DNA of 64,000 bases from Tenrec ecaudatus (taxonomy: Eukaryota; Chordata; Mammalia; Afrosoricida; Tenrecidae), in the NCBI RefSeq assembly GCF_050624435.1, contig NC_134540.1, forward strand, positions 101,709,739 to 101,773,738. The letters are read 5' to 3'. A program made the position numbers and the translations under genes. Positions 1 through 10,079 of this stretch are shown here, one piece after another. The notes beneath the pieces were generated by a model. The model saw nothing but the letters and a program-made list of their open reading frames with translations. It had not been told where the DNA came from and did not search any database. Positions within the stretch are counted from its first letter, which is position 1. Each line of letters begins with the position of its first letter.

Positions 1-1110
1 ATTGACAACTATAACCTTTTCTTCATATATAATGATGATATCTATTTGTCCAGTAGTGAGAATATTGTTCTCTTTTACATTGAGGCACAATCCTCAATGA
101 AGGCCATAATCCTTGATCTTCATCAGCAAGTGCTTCAAATCCTCCTCACTTTCAGCTAGCAAAGTTGCATCATCTCCATTTTGCAGGTTGTTAATAAGCC
201 TTCCTCCAATCCTGATGCCACATTCTTCTTCACATAAGCCAGTTTCTCTGGTGATTTGTTCAGCATACAGATTGAATAATATGGTGAGGCTACAACCTTG
301 ATCGACACTTTTCCTAATTATAGGTCTTTGCATATTTCATTGTAATATTTGTCTTTGTTTTCTCAAGCTGCCCTTTAAATTTTCCTATTCAGCTCTTTGA
401 CATCATTCTTTCTTCCAGTTACTTTAGCTACTCCATGATTCAGAGAAAGTTTCAGGGTCTCTTCTGATATCCAATTTGATCCTCTCTTTCTTTATTTTCT
501 GTCTTTTTAATTACCCAGCTTTCTTCATGAATGATGATCTTAATGTTGGCTCACAGCTCATCAGGTCTTCATGGCAGCAAAAATGTTCTTGGAATTCAGG
601 TGGGATAGACTCAAGGTCATATTTTGATGCTTATAGATTTGTTTTAATTTTTTTCCATTTAATGTGAGCTTATATATGAGCAACTGGTATTCTGTCCCAC
701 ACTCATCGCTTGGCCTGCTTTCAGCTGCTGGTATTGCATATTTCCAGTCTCTCATCCCATGGATACAGTCTATTCAATTTCTGTCCATCAGGAGAAGTCC
801 ACGTTTACAGTCACCTTTTGTGCTGTTGAAAGAAATATTTTCTATGAATAAGACATTGTACTTGAAAAATTCTATCATTCATTCTCCAGCATTGTTTCTA
901 TCACCAAGTCTGCATTTTCCAAATGCTGTTCTTTCTTTCTTGTTTATTAGTTTTACCGTCCAGTCACCAATAACTATGAGTGCATTTTGACAGCATATTT
1001 GATTAATTTCAGACTTAAGTGTTGATAGAAGTCTTCAATTTTTTCACAATAGCTTTTGTGATGGTGCATAAATTTGAATAACAGTTGTGTTAATTGGATT
1101 TCCTTTAAGA
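1..1110 (-). mobile_element. RTE-type LINE, internally deleted, runs off the window's left edge
   Basis: On the minus strand the segment 1110-340 reads as a broken RTE endonuclease region, with an IQIYAP motif near 1065 and a GDW motif near 965. It ends in a linker resembling YYNEICKDL. At about 335 it jumps directly into reverse transcriptase, where DQGCSL is followed by FNLYAEQI, a GDDATLLAES catalytic block and LLMKIKD. In an intact RTE these two parts are separated by roughly a kilobase, so the middle has been lost. Several stops and frameshifts interrupt the reading. The 3' end lies beyond position 1. The family call rests on protein motifs and is firm; the exact subfamily is not known. 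Confidence 0.82.
94..333 (-). pseudogene. RTE reverse transcriptase fragment (catalytic block)
   Basis: An open stretch of 79 codons carries the RTE reverse transcriptase core: a GCSL turn, FNLYAEQI, GIRIGGRLINNL, then GDDATLLAES (YADD-type box with the tyrosine-alanine pair changed) and EDLKHLLMKIKD. It would copy element RNA at a nicked target site. It is a remnant: the upstream palm and finger regions are missing and the rest of the element is broken by stops. Transcription as a host gene is not suggested by anything in the surroundings. Confidence 0.78.
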
Positions 1111-3223
1111 GAATAATAAATATTCTAATAATAACAAATACATGAGAATAACAAACGCAAATTAATTAACCACAGACACTAACCAAAACTTGCAAGTCAT
1201 ACTACCAAAACAAGTAACATGTATGGATCCCCGCAGTTCATGGAAGCTTGATGTAGCATCAATGACATTCATGTGAGATGGGACCATGTGATAGTGCATA
1301 TGGAACTCTAAGGTGGCAGTTGGTCAGTTTTTCTATCTTATCGGGTTTACAATGAGTTACTTCAGTGACAAAACTGGGAATCTCACTACCATCAAGAAAG
1401 GAGAGGCAAAACTGGAATATGTTCTATGGATCCTGAGATCCCTGAACGTCCTTGATTCAGCAACAGAGAGTTGTGACATCTGGGAAGCAGCAAAGGAGTG
1501 GCAGAGGAGCGCCGGCAGCAGAACAATGAACTTGACAGAACACTGAACTTACTGGTCCACAGAGTGAGGAAGCTGAGTGTCTTTGGGCTGAGGCTAATAG
1601 GAGGCAGAGTGGAGTGTCTTGTGACCACTTTGGGACATTCACAGGAAGCACTAAAAGAGCTCTGTAACCTTGTCTAAGCAGTGCTGAGGCCAATGGAACA
1701 CATTGTCGAGAAGCCAAGAACCAGAGAAAAGAGTTCCTTTGTGTAGGGCTGAGAAGCTTTGTGTATCATGGGCATTTGCCTGAATTGTAACGTGTTAACT
1801 TCTTTAATAATCCCCATAATATTGAGTGTTGTCTATGAGTTCTGTGCTGTCCTTCGATGAATTATCCAACACATTAGCAAGGTAGAGAGTGGGTTGGGAG
1901 GGAAGGTTGGTGTCAAAATTGGTAAAGAAGTTTGGAGGTGGGAAATAAATCTGGCCTTTATCTCATAGAAATTGAACTTTTATGGATGAGTTTGATTTGT
2001 ATTCCCTCTTATGAAGTTCATAAAGACATAAGCATACTATGTATTTTTATGTTAAAAATTATGTACTTGCCAGTTGATGAGGCGAGGAGCTAGAGACAAA
2101 AAGGACCAACTCAACTTTTGGTGAATGAACTGTTATGATCCTTTGAGGACATTTGAACTCTGATTTTTTTTTAATTTACCACATTCCTAGTAAGCCTTCT
2201 ACCAATATTTACCAATGATAGTAAGAGTAGGTCTTGGCTTTTACATTGGGAAGATATGTAACTACAAGATCCACCTGTTGGAATGGGTTCTATAGTTCAT
2301 AGAATCTTTCTAAATGTATAGAAAACACAAGTAAGTTTTACTTCTATTCCTTTATGTATTGTTTTCAAAGACTCCCTTTGAAAATCGATGGCAGCTCTTT
2401 CTTTAACGGCAGCTTCACCTATCCAGTCAAATTTTTATGAACTCCTGTAGAATAAAACAAGAGGTGCTTGATGAGAGGAATACAACAAAAACAACAACTA
2501 CGGACTAAGGGCTTGCTACGTCCCTGCCTGCGCTATGCTAAATGTAGTACTTTCACTGTCCCGTGCTCCTCTCATAGCAAAAGAGCTGGGTATTTAAAAT
2601 TCTGTCCAACCGCCCTAAGTCCATGATGTATTTGTTTGCTATTGGTAGACTAATTTAAAAGCAAATCACATTGAAAAATTTTATTTCAATACATATTGAT
2701 ATATTACTGAGGACATAGTATATATTTGGAGGGTCTCTGACCTCTGCGAATAATTTAGACTCAATACTAATTGGAAGGTTAGTGTTTGAAACCTACACAA
2801 TGGCACCAGGGAAGAAAGTCCTGGTGGTCCATTTCCACAAAGATTACAACCAAGAAACCTTACAAAGCACAGTTTTATTCGGTAACCCACCTGACTGGTG
2901 GGAATAAAAATTGGCTTCCCATCCAAAGGCTGGTTTTTTTTTCTTTTTAGTATGTATGCGATATAAAGGGAGTGTTTGTATGATTTCTTACCATAAAGGT
3001 GTTACATATTCTTGTTGAGTAAATTCACAATAAAAACACATAGATGTCATAGGGTACCTTCATAGTTCTATACTACGCAATAAGATGAATTCAAAGAAAG
3101 GAGATGGGAGTAAAGGGTTAGATATTCTAACTGACCGACTCCACAGTGTGATATACAAATAATAATGTATCAGAAATATGAATTCAATAAAGCAAGTCTC
3201 ATTTTTATATATAATCTTAGGAG
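1111..3223. other. Interval without a clear gene; possible old LTR at about 1290-1970
   Basis: No convincing gene is visible. Around 1740-1900 the motif order (TTAATAATCC, then GAGTTCTGTG and GAATTATCC) resembles the 3' part of old ERVL-type mammalian LTRs, so a decayed plus-strand LTR at about 1290-1970 is possible but weakly supported. The rest, about 2000-3220, is AT-rich with short unrelated reading frames and no recognised repeat. Confidence 0.35.
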
Positions 3224-3227
3224 ATTT
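3224..3227. repeat. Left 4-bp target-site duplication of solo LTR
   Basis: ATTT lies directly before the TG of the LTR and is repeated at 3680-3683 directly after its CA. A 4-bp duplication is typical of gammaretrovirus-like (ERV1) integrations. Confidence 0.7.
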
Positions 3228-3679
3228 TGTTAGGTAGCTAGCATAGGGACTGGGGTGTCCATTGACGCATGCCCAGGAGAGCCAGCATAGGACAATGATC
3301 TGGATTTTCCCGCCGGTGGGCCCAGATGGGCGTTAAACCTGGATCAGCCCACTTGGGCCAGGTGATTGCATTCAGCCAATGGGATTGACCTGGGGTTGTT
3401 CACCACGCTTCCTCCAGGAATCCTTGAAAAGGCAGGAACCGAGAGGGAGAGGGGTCTTGTTTCGGAGGAAAACTTGGGAGAGAGATCTTTGCGTGACCCT
3501 GAGCAGTCTCTGCCAGGTCGCAAGGTCAAAAGGAATCCTATGGGTGCCGCGTAAAACCTGAAGCTTCTTTTAACTCTCATTAAATTCACTTGGATCACGA
3601 GCCAGGCTTCGGCGTGAATTCTTTCTCATGCTGAGCCAAGGACCAGGTTTAAATCTAGCCCGGAGAGAGAGACCTTACA
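3228..3679 (+). mobile_element. Solo LTR of an endogenous retrovirus (ERV1-like)
   Basis: A 452-bp unit starts with TGTTAGG and ends with CCTTACA, which are near-perfect inverted ends. It is flanked by identical ATTT on both sides. A CCAAT box is visible near 3376 and an ATTAAA polyadenylation-type signal near 3580, so plus-strand orientation is preferred. GC content is clearly higher than in the flanks. No gag, pol or env sequence adjoins it, so this is a solo LTR left after recombination between the two LTRs of a provirus. Class assignment rests on the 4-bp duplication and the end sequences. The reading frames inside it are chance. Confidence 0.8.
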
Positions 3680-3699
3680 ATTTCTTTATAACCTTAGGA

Positions 3700-4110
3700 G
3701 TATACTTTATCGGCTGTGAGTCCATTTAGTTCACTGCAGTGGCTTATGTGGGTGTGTGATACTGAAAACGATGGCGCCAGTGTTTCAAATGCTGGTCACC
3801 AAAAGTGAGCAGGCTTCCGCAGAGCTTCCAGACTAAGAACAGAATCTCAAGAAGGAATAGGCTGTTCTTCTCTGAGGAATTAGTGACTAAAAGCATTAAG
3901 GGGAGCATCAAACCACTAAAAGATGCTGGAAACTTCATGACTAGAAGCAGAACATGGTCGGAAACAGGAGCAGTGTGGGGACGGCGCAGGACGGGGCGAT
4001 GTTTTGCTCTGGTGTACGTGGGGTCACTCAGAGGCAGAAGGACTGAGGGCAGGTCTGAGGACTGCAGAACCAGAACCATGCAGCAGCAGCAGCAGCAGCA
4101 CAATGGCAGC
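3700..4110 (+). mobile_element. Mini-RTE: 5' end fused to 3' end, with CAG tail
   Basis: Bases 3735-3970 match the 5' leader of the RTE copy seen at 52380-52520; both carry TTTCAAAT, GAGCTTCCAGACTA and AAGGAATAGGCT in the same order. Near 3975 the sequence switches to the RTE 3' terminus (GGCGCAGGAC, then GGTCACTCAGAG), skipping the whole protein-coding body. The copy ends in a (CAG)n tract where RTE copies usually end in a short CAA-type tract. It is therefore an internally deleted, non-autonomous derivative. The glutamine run seen in one frame is a by-product of the tail. Confidence 0.66.
4081..4100 (+). repeat. (CAG)n tract at the RTE 3' tail
   Basis: Twenty bases of CAG repeat close the mini-RTE. 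Position and strand fit a retroelement tail rather than a coding polyglutamine repeat. Confidence 0.85.
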
Positions 4111-4244
4111 AACTGGAGTTCTATTGTGAATCCTCAGTGCCCCACCCCCCACCAGGCTGGTTTTAGCATTCAAACAGAAGCCAAAGATCAGAAAGAGTGC
4201 AGGTGGTGTTTGCTTTTCACTTTGTGTCATAAGAAAAAAAATTA

Positions 4245-4755
4245 ATCACCCTGCAAACACATGGAAGAGCTGCTCTTTGGAGTAAGGACATTGATTTTAA
4301 TCGAACATCATACACAATAAACATGAAATGCAGGAATAAAGTTCTTATCATAATGCATGTGCGCATGGGTTCTCAATCAATCATCCTGGCTGAATGACTC
4401 GTCATGGGGTTGCCATATGAGAAAGATGAAGATAAATCAGACGAATCAACTACTTTAAGAACCAGTATTTCTGCAAACAAATATGCTAGATGTGGTGATT
4501 TCCCTTCTTAAAGAATTTTCCTCTTGGAAAGAACCTTTCCTAATGTCATGTCACTAAAGTCAAGGGTAGTTTGAAGAGTGCTTTTGAGCCTGTGACAATA
4601 TGTTCCAGTGGAAGGTAGGGGATGTTTCTGGTGAGGGTGAACACATGCAATGGAAAAAACCTTCTTCGATCCTATTGTTGAACTTGGTTTCACTTATATC
4701 TCTGGCAGAATAAAATATTACAGCCAAGAAACACATTAAACTTGTTCCATCCTAG
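4245..4755. other. Interval without recognised features
   Basis: AT-rich sequence with only short frames. I see no repeat, RNA gene or promoter that I can support. Confidence 0.5.
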
Positions 4756-4756
4756 A

Positions 4757-4955
4757 AGGCTCTCCGGTGGCACTGTGGGTTAAGTGTTGGGCTATAAATC
4801 AAGAGGTTGGTTGTTCCAACCTGCCAGCTGCTCCCAGGGAGAAAGGTAGGGCTGTCTGTATTCATAACGCCCTGTAGTCTTGGAAACCCCCGTAAGCAGT
4901 CTAGTCTGTACTATTGGGTCACTAAGAATCAAATGAGACTGGACAGCAATTTTTT
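4757..4955 (+). repeat. AfroSINE
   Basis: A tRNA-like head begins GGCTCTCCGGTGGCACTG; a B-box-like GGTTGTTCCAACC follows at about 4804. The body has GGGAGAAAGGTAGGGC and CTTGGAAACCCC, and the tail reads AATCAAATGAGACTGGACAGC, the position of the RTE-shared 3' end. Full length but diverged. Confidence 0.82.
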
Positions 4956-4989
4956 AAATGATTATTTTAGAAAAATCAGTGTTGCCTAA

Positions 4990-5485
4990 ACAACTGAGCC
5001 AAAAATTTCATTTATTATTATTATTATATACTTAGGTCTTTGCTATTTTACACTAAATAAAATTGTAGCCTGAAATCCCATTACATTTCAAATTTGTTCA
5101 TTATTAAAATGTTACTCATTTTAGCAGGCTTTATTATATTAAGTATCAGAGATCAGTGGGAACCTTAGACGCAGACAATGAAGCTTAAAACATTTATATT
5201 TCCTTTAAGTTTAATTTTAAAAGAAATGATAACAATAGACCCTAAACAATGCTTACATTGAAAAGTGTCCATTTAAAGTCCATTCAGTAGTTCAAAATAT
5301 AGTTCCTTAGGATATGGCTGAAGACTATATTAGGCACTACGGAGTTAGGTTTATTAAAGTTGAATGGTTGTACAGTCAAAAATATTCATTTTATATCTTA
5401 AAAAAACACTTTTAGATGCCTCTTATGTTTCCAATGGAAATCAGAAACTGTTTATTTTTGTTCTGTTCAACACACTGCCTGACTC
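4990..5485. other. AT-rich interval, nothing recognised
   Basis: Low-complexity ATT runs near 5015-5030 and otherwise unremarkable AT-rich sequence; no gene or repeat family recognised. Confidence 0.5.
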
Positions 5486-5489
5486 CAAT

Positions 5490-5670
5490 TGAAGTGTCTG
5501 TCTGCAATCTGGAAGGTCAGCTGTTTGAAACCACCAGCCGCTCTATGGGAGCAAAATGGGTTTTCTACGCCCATAAAAAGTTACAGTCTTGGAAACTGAC
5601 AGATGCAGTTCTCCCTTGTTCTGTAGAATTGGCAGGAGTTGGCATCCCCTGGCAGTGAGTGACTGACTCC
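5490..5670 (+). repeat. AfroSINE, 5' part decayed
   Basis: The B-box region GAAGGTCAGCTGTTTGAAACC, followed by ACCAGCCGCTC, TTACAGTCTTGGAAAC and GGCAGTGAGT, gives the AfroSINE order. The first 40 or so bases are poorly matched. Confidence 0.75.
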
Positions 5671-5942
5671 AATAGACATGAGGAATCGTACAAGGCACTG
5701 ACATAGCAGGGGGGCAAGACTAAACTATATTGGGTGATGCACTGTAATGGGAATGGTGCCACCACGTTTTAGCAATCCTTTGTCCTAAATTAGAATACTT
5801 TCATTTTCCAGACATTCTTTTACTATGATCCCCCCTCTCCCCATTCCTCAGCCACTCCAGTTGAATCCTTAAATGCTTTAAAATACTGCTCTTTTTCCGT
5901 GGCAGCTATTCGTAATCAGAAGTTTAAATGAAAGAATAGAAA

Positions 5943-6013
5943 AACTTATGCACATGTAATTAGATATATTAGAAAGCATAATTTGGAAAACATTTAGATT
6001 TATCACATTTTCT
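5943..6013. repeat. Left copy of a 71-bp direct repeat (target duplication of L1)
   Basis: These 71 bases recur without gaps at 7707-7777 with about five substitutions. They begin AACTTATGCACATG and end ACATTTTCT. The copies abut the two ends of the L1 fragment between them. Confidence 0.88.
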
Positions 6014-7706
6014 TTTTATTAAAACATTTTATTAGGGGCTCATACAACTCTTATCACAAGCCACACATACATCAATCATGTAAAGCACATTTGTACATTC
6101 ATTGCCCTCATCATTCTCAAAACATTTGCTCTCCACCTTAGCCCCTGGCATCAGCTCCTGATTTTTCCCCTCCCTCTCCGCTTCCCACTCCCTCATGAAC
6201 CCTTGATACTTTATAAATTGCTATTTTGTAATATCTTGCCCTGTCTGATGTCTCCCTTCACCCACTTTTCTATTGTCCGTCCCCCAAGGAGGAGATCACA
6301 TGTAGATCTTTGTAATGGGTTCCCCCTGTCCAACTCACCCTCCCTCTACCCTCCCAGTATCACCACTCACACCACTGGTCCTGAAGGGATCATCCGTCCT
6401 GGATTCCCTGTGTTTCCAGTTCCTATCTGTACCAGTGTACATCCCCTGGTCTAGCCAGATTTGCAAGGTAGAATTGGGATCACGATAGTGGCCGGGGAGG
6501 AAACATTTAGGAACTAGAGGAAAGTAGTATGTTTCATCGTTGCTACATCACACCCTGACTGGCTCATCTCTTCCCTGAGACCCTTCCATAAGGGGATCTC
6601 CAGTGGCCTACAAATGGGCTTTGGGTCTCCACTCTGAACTCTACCCACCCCACCCCCATTCACTATGATATGATTTTTTGTTCTGATGATGCCTGTTACC
6701 TGATCCCTCGTGATCACACAGTCTGGTGTGTTTTTTCCTTGTGGGCTTTGTTGCTTCTGAGCTAGATGGCTGCTTGTTAACATTCAAGCCTTTAAGATCC
6801 CGACACTATATCTTTTGTTAGCAGGGCACCATCAGCTTTCTTCGCCACATTTGCTTATGTACCCATTTGTCTTCAGTGATTGTATCATGGTGGTGAGCAC
6901 ACAATGATATGATTTTTTGTTCTTTGATGCCTGATAACTGATCCCTTTGGCACCTCATGATCACACAGGCTGGTGTGCTTCTTGCATGTGGGCTTTGTTG
7001 CTTCTGAGCTAGATGGCTGCTTGTTTACCTTCAAGCCTTTAAGACGCCAGGCACTATATCTTTTGATAGCCTGGCACCATCAGCTTTCTTCACCAAATTT
7101 GCTTATTTACCCGCTTTGTCTGCAGCGGTTGTGTCAGGAAGATGAGCATCATAGAATGCCAATGAAATAGAAGAAAGTGTTCTTTCATTGAGGGAGTACT
7201 TGAGTGGAAGTCCAATGTCCTTCTCCCACCTTAACACTAAACCTAAAAATATATGCACATAGATCTATTTCCCCATCCTCTTGTATAAATATATTTGCAT
7301 ATGTACATGCCTTTATTTATACCTCTATAAATGCCCCTTTCCCCTAGCTCTTTCCTCTATTTCCTTTGCCTTTCCTCTTGTCCCATTATCATGTTCAGTG
7401 TTCATTTGAGTTTCAGTAATTCCTCTTGGTCACATTACCCTTGATCACGCCCTACCAGGCCTCCTACACCCTCCTCACATTGATTTGGATCACTTATTGT
7501 TTCTTTGTCCCTGTGTTTCTTAACACCACTACTTCCCCCCAACCTCCCCCTCTCCCATGTCCCCCTGGAACTGTCTGTCCCATTGTTTTCTCCTCCAGAT
7601 CGTTCATCCAGCCTATCTTATTTAGACAGACCTGCAGAGATAATAACATGCACAAAAACAAGACAGAGCAAAACCAAGCAACAACATACAACAAAGCAAC
7701 AACAGC
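6014..7706 (-). mobile_element. L1 3' fragment (young tenrec-type family), 5'-truncated
   Basis: Read on the minus strand it ends in AATAAAATG plus an A-rich tail at 6014-6030. Further up are the family blocks seen again at 13.6, 17.1, 25.5, 52.6, 60.0 and 62.4 kb, such as CAAAGCCCACATG and TGGTACAGATAGGAACTGG. The internal block at about 6665-6903 is repeated at 6904-7140. The 5' end lies in an A- and CAA-rich tract near 7690. It contains no ORF2 coding sequence and is all 3' region. Confidence 0.87.
6665..7142 (-). repeat. Tandem duplication (unit about 239 bp) inside L1 3' region
   Basis: Both units run from ATGATATGATTTTTTGTTC through GAGCTAGATGGCTGC and CACCATCAGCTTTCTTC. The first ends near GTATCATGGTGGTGAGC, the second near GTGTCAGGAAGATGAGC. 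The same doubled arrangement is present in two other L1 copies in this window and absent from two more. Confidence 0.82.
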
Positions 7707-7777
7707 AACTTATGCACATGTAATTAGAAATATTAGAAAGCATAGTTTGGAAAACATTTCGATTGATTACATTTTCT
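7707..7777. repeat. Right copy of the 71-bp direct repeat
   Basis: Partner of 5943-6013, gap-free alignment; it begins directly after the L1 5' breakpoint. Confidence 0.88.
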
Positions 7778-7934
7778 GTCACCTCTGTCTCAAATGAAAC
7801 CTTGAAACAACTATCCCATAAGATTGTCCAAAATGTTCCCCGAATAGAAATGAGAAGGAGGGTAGGAAATCCCACCTGATTTTGAATTTTTGAGAAGTGG
7901 ATTTGAATCATCTGGGAATTGGTTTTAATTGTAG

Positions 7935-8045
7935 TTAATTAACCTACTGCCTGAAGCTCGATTTCTTCATCTGTTAAACAAAAAGTGGGGCTTTGTAACA
8001 TTTACATCAAGTGGCTCTTGTGAGTGTTAAATGATATACTCCTCA
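7935..8045 (+). repeat. MIR fragment
   Basis: TTAACCTACTGCCTGAAGC, then TTTCTTCATCTGTTAAAC and GTGAGTGTTAAATGATAT, follows the order of the MIR core and 3' half. Old and diverged. Confidence 0.65.
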
Positions 8046-8225
8046 ATAATAATCCTTATGGTCCCTCTCAGGTATCCAATGGCTCAAACTGATGGAAAGG
8101 GGAAAATTCATTTAAAATGTCATTTATATGTCATAATGTAAAATCAAAACTGGAATGGTAAAGTGCACTACTATACTGGAACTTTATTAATACTTAAGAA
8201 AATATTAAAAGTAGCAATTAGATTA

Positions 8226-8362
8226 GAAAGCCAGTTGGTGTCGAATAGATCTGACTCATGGTGACCTCGTGTGTGTCAGAGCTCAATTCTGCTCTACAGG
8301 GTTTCGACTGTTAATTTTGGAAGTAGATTGTCAGACCTGTCTGCGAAGGTGCTTGTGGGCGG
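8226..8362 (-). repeat. AfroSINE, 3' part
   Basis: The sequence opens with the complement of the SINE/RTE tail (AGTTGGTGTCGAATAGATC, then TGACTCATGGTGACC), followed by TCTGCTCTACAGGGTTTC. The tRNA-like head is missing. Confidence 0.75.
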
Positions 8363-8594
8363 ACTATCCAGTAGAATCATTAACAACATATATTTTCCCC
8401 TTAACTTTTAAGATTAGTTAATTTCCTATCTTTGAACTGAAAATTTATAGAAACAAGAACCATTTTCTTTGTTTAATGAATATAAATGCCATTTTACAAC
8501 TTTGAGATTACATTAGATGTGAGCAAAGGAGGCTTCATGTTATCAGTATGATTCAACCAGTAAATTAAAAAATATATATATTTTCAGCAAATCT

Positions 8595-8609
8595 CATTGT
8601 AAGTTTTTT
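8595..8609. repeat. Left 15-bp target duplication of short L1
   Basis: CATTGTAAGTTTTTT is repeated exactly at 8905-8919, immediately beyond the L1 5' breakpoint. Confidence 0.8.
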
Positions 8610-8904
8610 TTTAATCTTTTTTTATTTTAACAATTTATTGGGGCTGATACAATTCTTTTCACAGTTCATACATATACATACATCAATTGTATAAAGCACA
8701 TCTGTACAGTCTTTGCCCTAATCATTTTTTTCTCTTTTCTTCTTTTACATTTTATTAGGGACTCAAACAACTCTTACCACAATCCATACATATACATACA
8801 TCAATTGTATAAAGCACATCCATACATTCCCTGCCCCAATCATTCTCAAGGCATTTGCTCTCCACTTAAGCCCCTTGCATCAGGTCCTCTTCCCCCCCCC
8901 CCCC
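8610..8904 (-). mobile_element. Short L1 3' end with doubled terminus
   Basis: Two copies of the terminal unit lie head to tail. Each has ATACATACATCAATTGTATA and its own AATAAA-type signal on the minus strand, at about 8625 and 8755. A T/C-rich spacer near 8725-8748 separates them. The 5' breakpoint is a run of 14 C at 8892-8905. The same two-unit order with the same spacer recurs at 62281-62520, so the doubling was inherited from the source element. Confidence 0.8.
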
Positions 8905-9049
8905 CATTGTAAGTTTTTTAAAAGCAAAAACAAGATAAAACTAGATACTCTAAGAAATTAAACCCCATAAATATATGCTTAGGAAACAAAAGTAGGAGTT
9001 ACTGCTACTTTAAAAGCTTTCAAAATGCCCTCAGCCATTTACTGAATTG

Positions 9050-9468
9050 TGATATTTTACTTTACAATAGGAAACTCATGTCATGTTAAACTAGTTATGT
9101 GGCTAATGATATAAACAATAGAGTTCTATTGAATAATACCTAATGGATATATGTTTTTATTTCCTTATGCGGCAAGAAGAAATCAGTACACATTGCTGGA
9201 ACTTAGTTCTTTTAGTTCATATTCAGTCCTTTTCCTCTTTGTCCTCTTTCCTTCTCGCTCTTCTCCCTCATCACCCTTTGTCCTCCCTCCTTTGTCCCTT
9301 CTGGTCCTGCCTCCTCTATTCCTCCTTTCCTTCTTCTATCCTTTCTCCTTATCACCACCATCCTAATGAGTTTCTAAACCTGGACTTCATTTTCCTAAAA
9401 TACAGCAATCTTACTTGCTTCTAGTAAAATGGCTTGTAGGTATTGCATAAACACTAGTTGATAACTGG
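9050..9468. other. Interval with a C/T-rich tract, no gene
   Basis: A strongly pyrimidine-rich stretch lies at about 9220-9360 (CCTC, CTTCC repeats), which produces long but spurious open frames. Nothing else is recognised. Confidence 0.5.
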
Positions 9469-10079
9469 TGTCAGGGGAAGCCAGCCCCTACCACATCATT
9501 ACGGGTCCGATAGGTGCAATTGTACAGCGTTAATAAGTAAAGATCATAGTAAAGTTATAGAGAGCATGAGAGATAGAAGAGAAGTATTGAAATAAATGGA
9601 GTTAGTCACAATTCATGGTAGCATGCTCACCTCAGCCCCGCTTGGTAGTCCACGTGGTGGGAGAGAGAGAGATTTAATGCTAGCCCAGGCTTTTATATTC
9701 TCTGGGGACATGCAAGCCCCCCAATTACAGGTGAGGGCATACATCACAGGAAGGGATTGTGCTATAGGTAATACAGTAATGGGAATGGGTGATCTAGGAG
9801 TATCCACTCAAAAGGAAGAGGAGGGATTGGGAGTATACATGTGGCAAGATGGGCGGATCCTAGATTTAGGATGGCAACTTAACCTTGGATGTCACAGAGC
9901 CAGTTTGGTCTGTTCCCTGGCTCAACTGATAGAGACCAATATTGGTAGGGTGTGAACGCTTGCAGGCCTCAGGGAGAAATAGTTTATTTTCCCCAGTAGC
10001 AGGGAGTGAGGCCTACCCTATAGTCTGGTGACTAACTGCCCTCAGGGAGGAATTCTGTAAGCTCTGACCTCCTGCTACA
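9469..10079 (-). mobile_element. Solo LTR with visible promoter, minus strand
   Basis: On the minus strand this 611-bp unit begins TGTAGCAGG and ends CCCCTGACA, matching LTR-type inverted ends. A TATA box (GAATATAAAAG) corresponds to 9690-9700. ATTAAATCTCTC just downstream of it fits an R-region polyadenylation signal, and the T-rich remainder fits U5. No internal retroviral sequence adjoins it, so it is a solo LTR. The flanks AACTGG and AATCAG are similar but not identical, so the target duplication is decayed or absent. Retroviral class is not certain. Confidence 0.68.
9690..9700 (-). promoter_or_regulatory. LTR TATA box
   Basis: GAATATAAAAG on the minus strand, about 380 bases from the LTR's 5' end and followed by GCCTGGGCT. 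It is the only clean TATA box in a promoter-like setting that I noted. Confidence 0.6.

Noticed and set aside
3805-4245. 146-codon frame with a glutamine run
   Set aside because: It covers an RTE leader, an RTE terminus and its CAG tail, so the glutamines come from a retroelement tail.
4757-4830. tRNA gene calls in the SINE heads
   Set aside because: A- and B-box-like words are present, but the heads are followed by SINE bodies and tails and do not form intact cloverleafs.
9596-9955. 119-codon plus-strand frame
   Set aside because: It lies inside an LTR on the strand opposite to its promoter; no protein resemblance.
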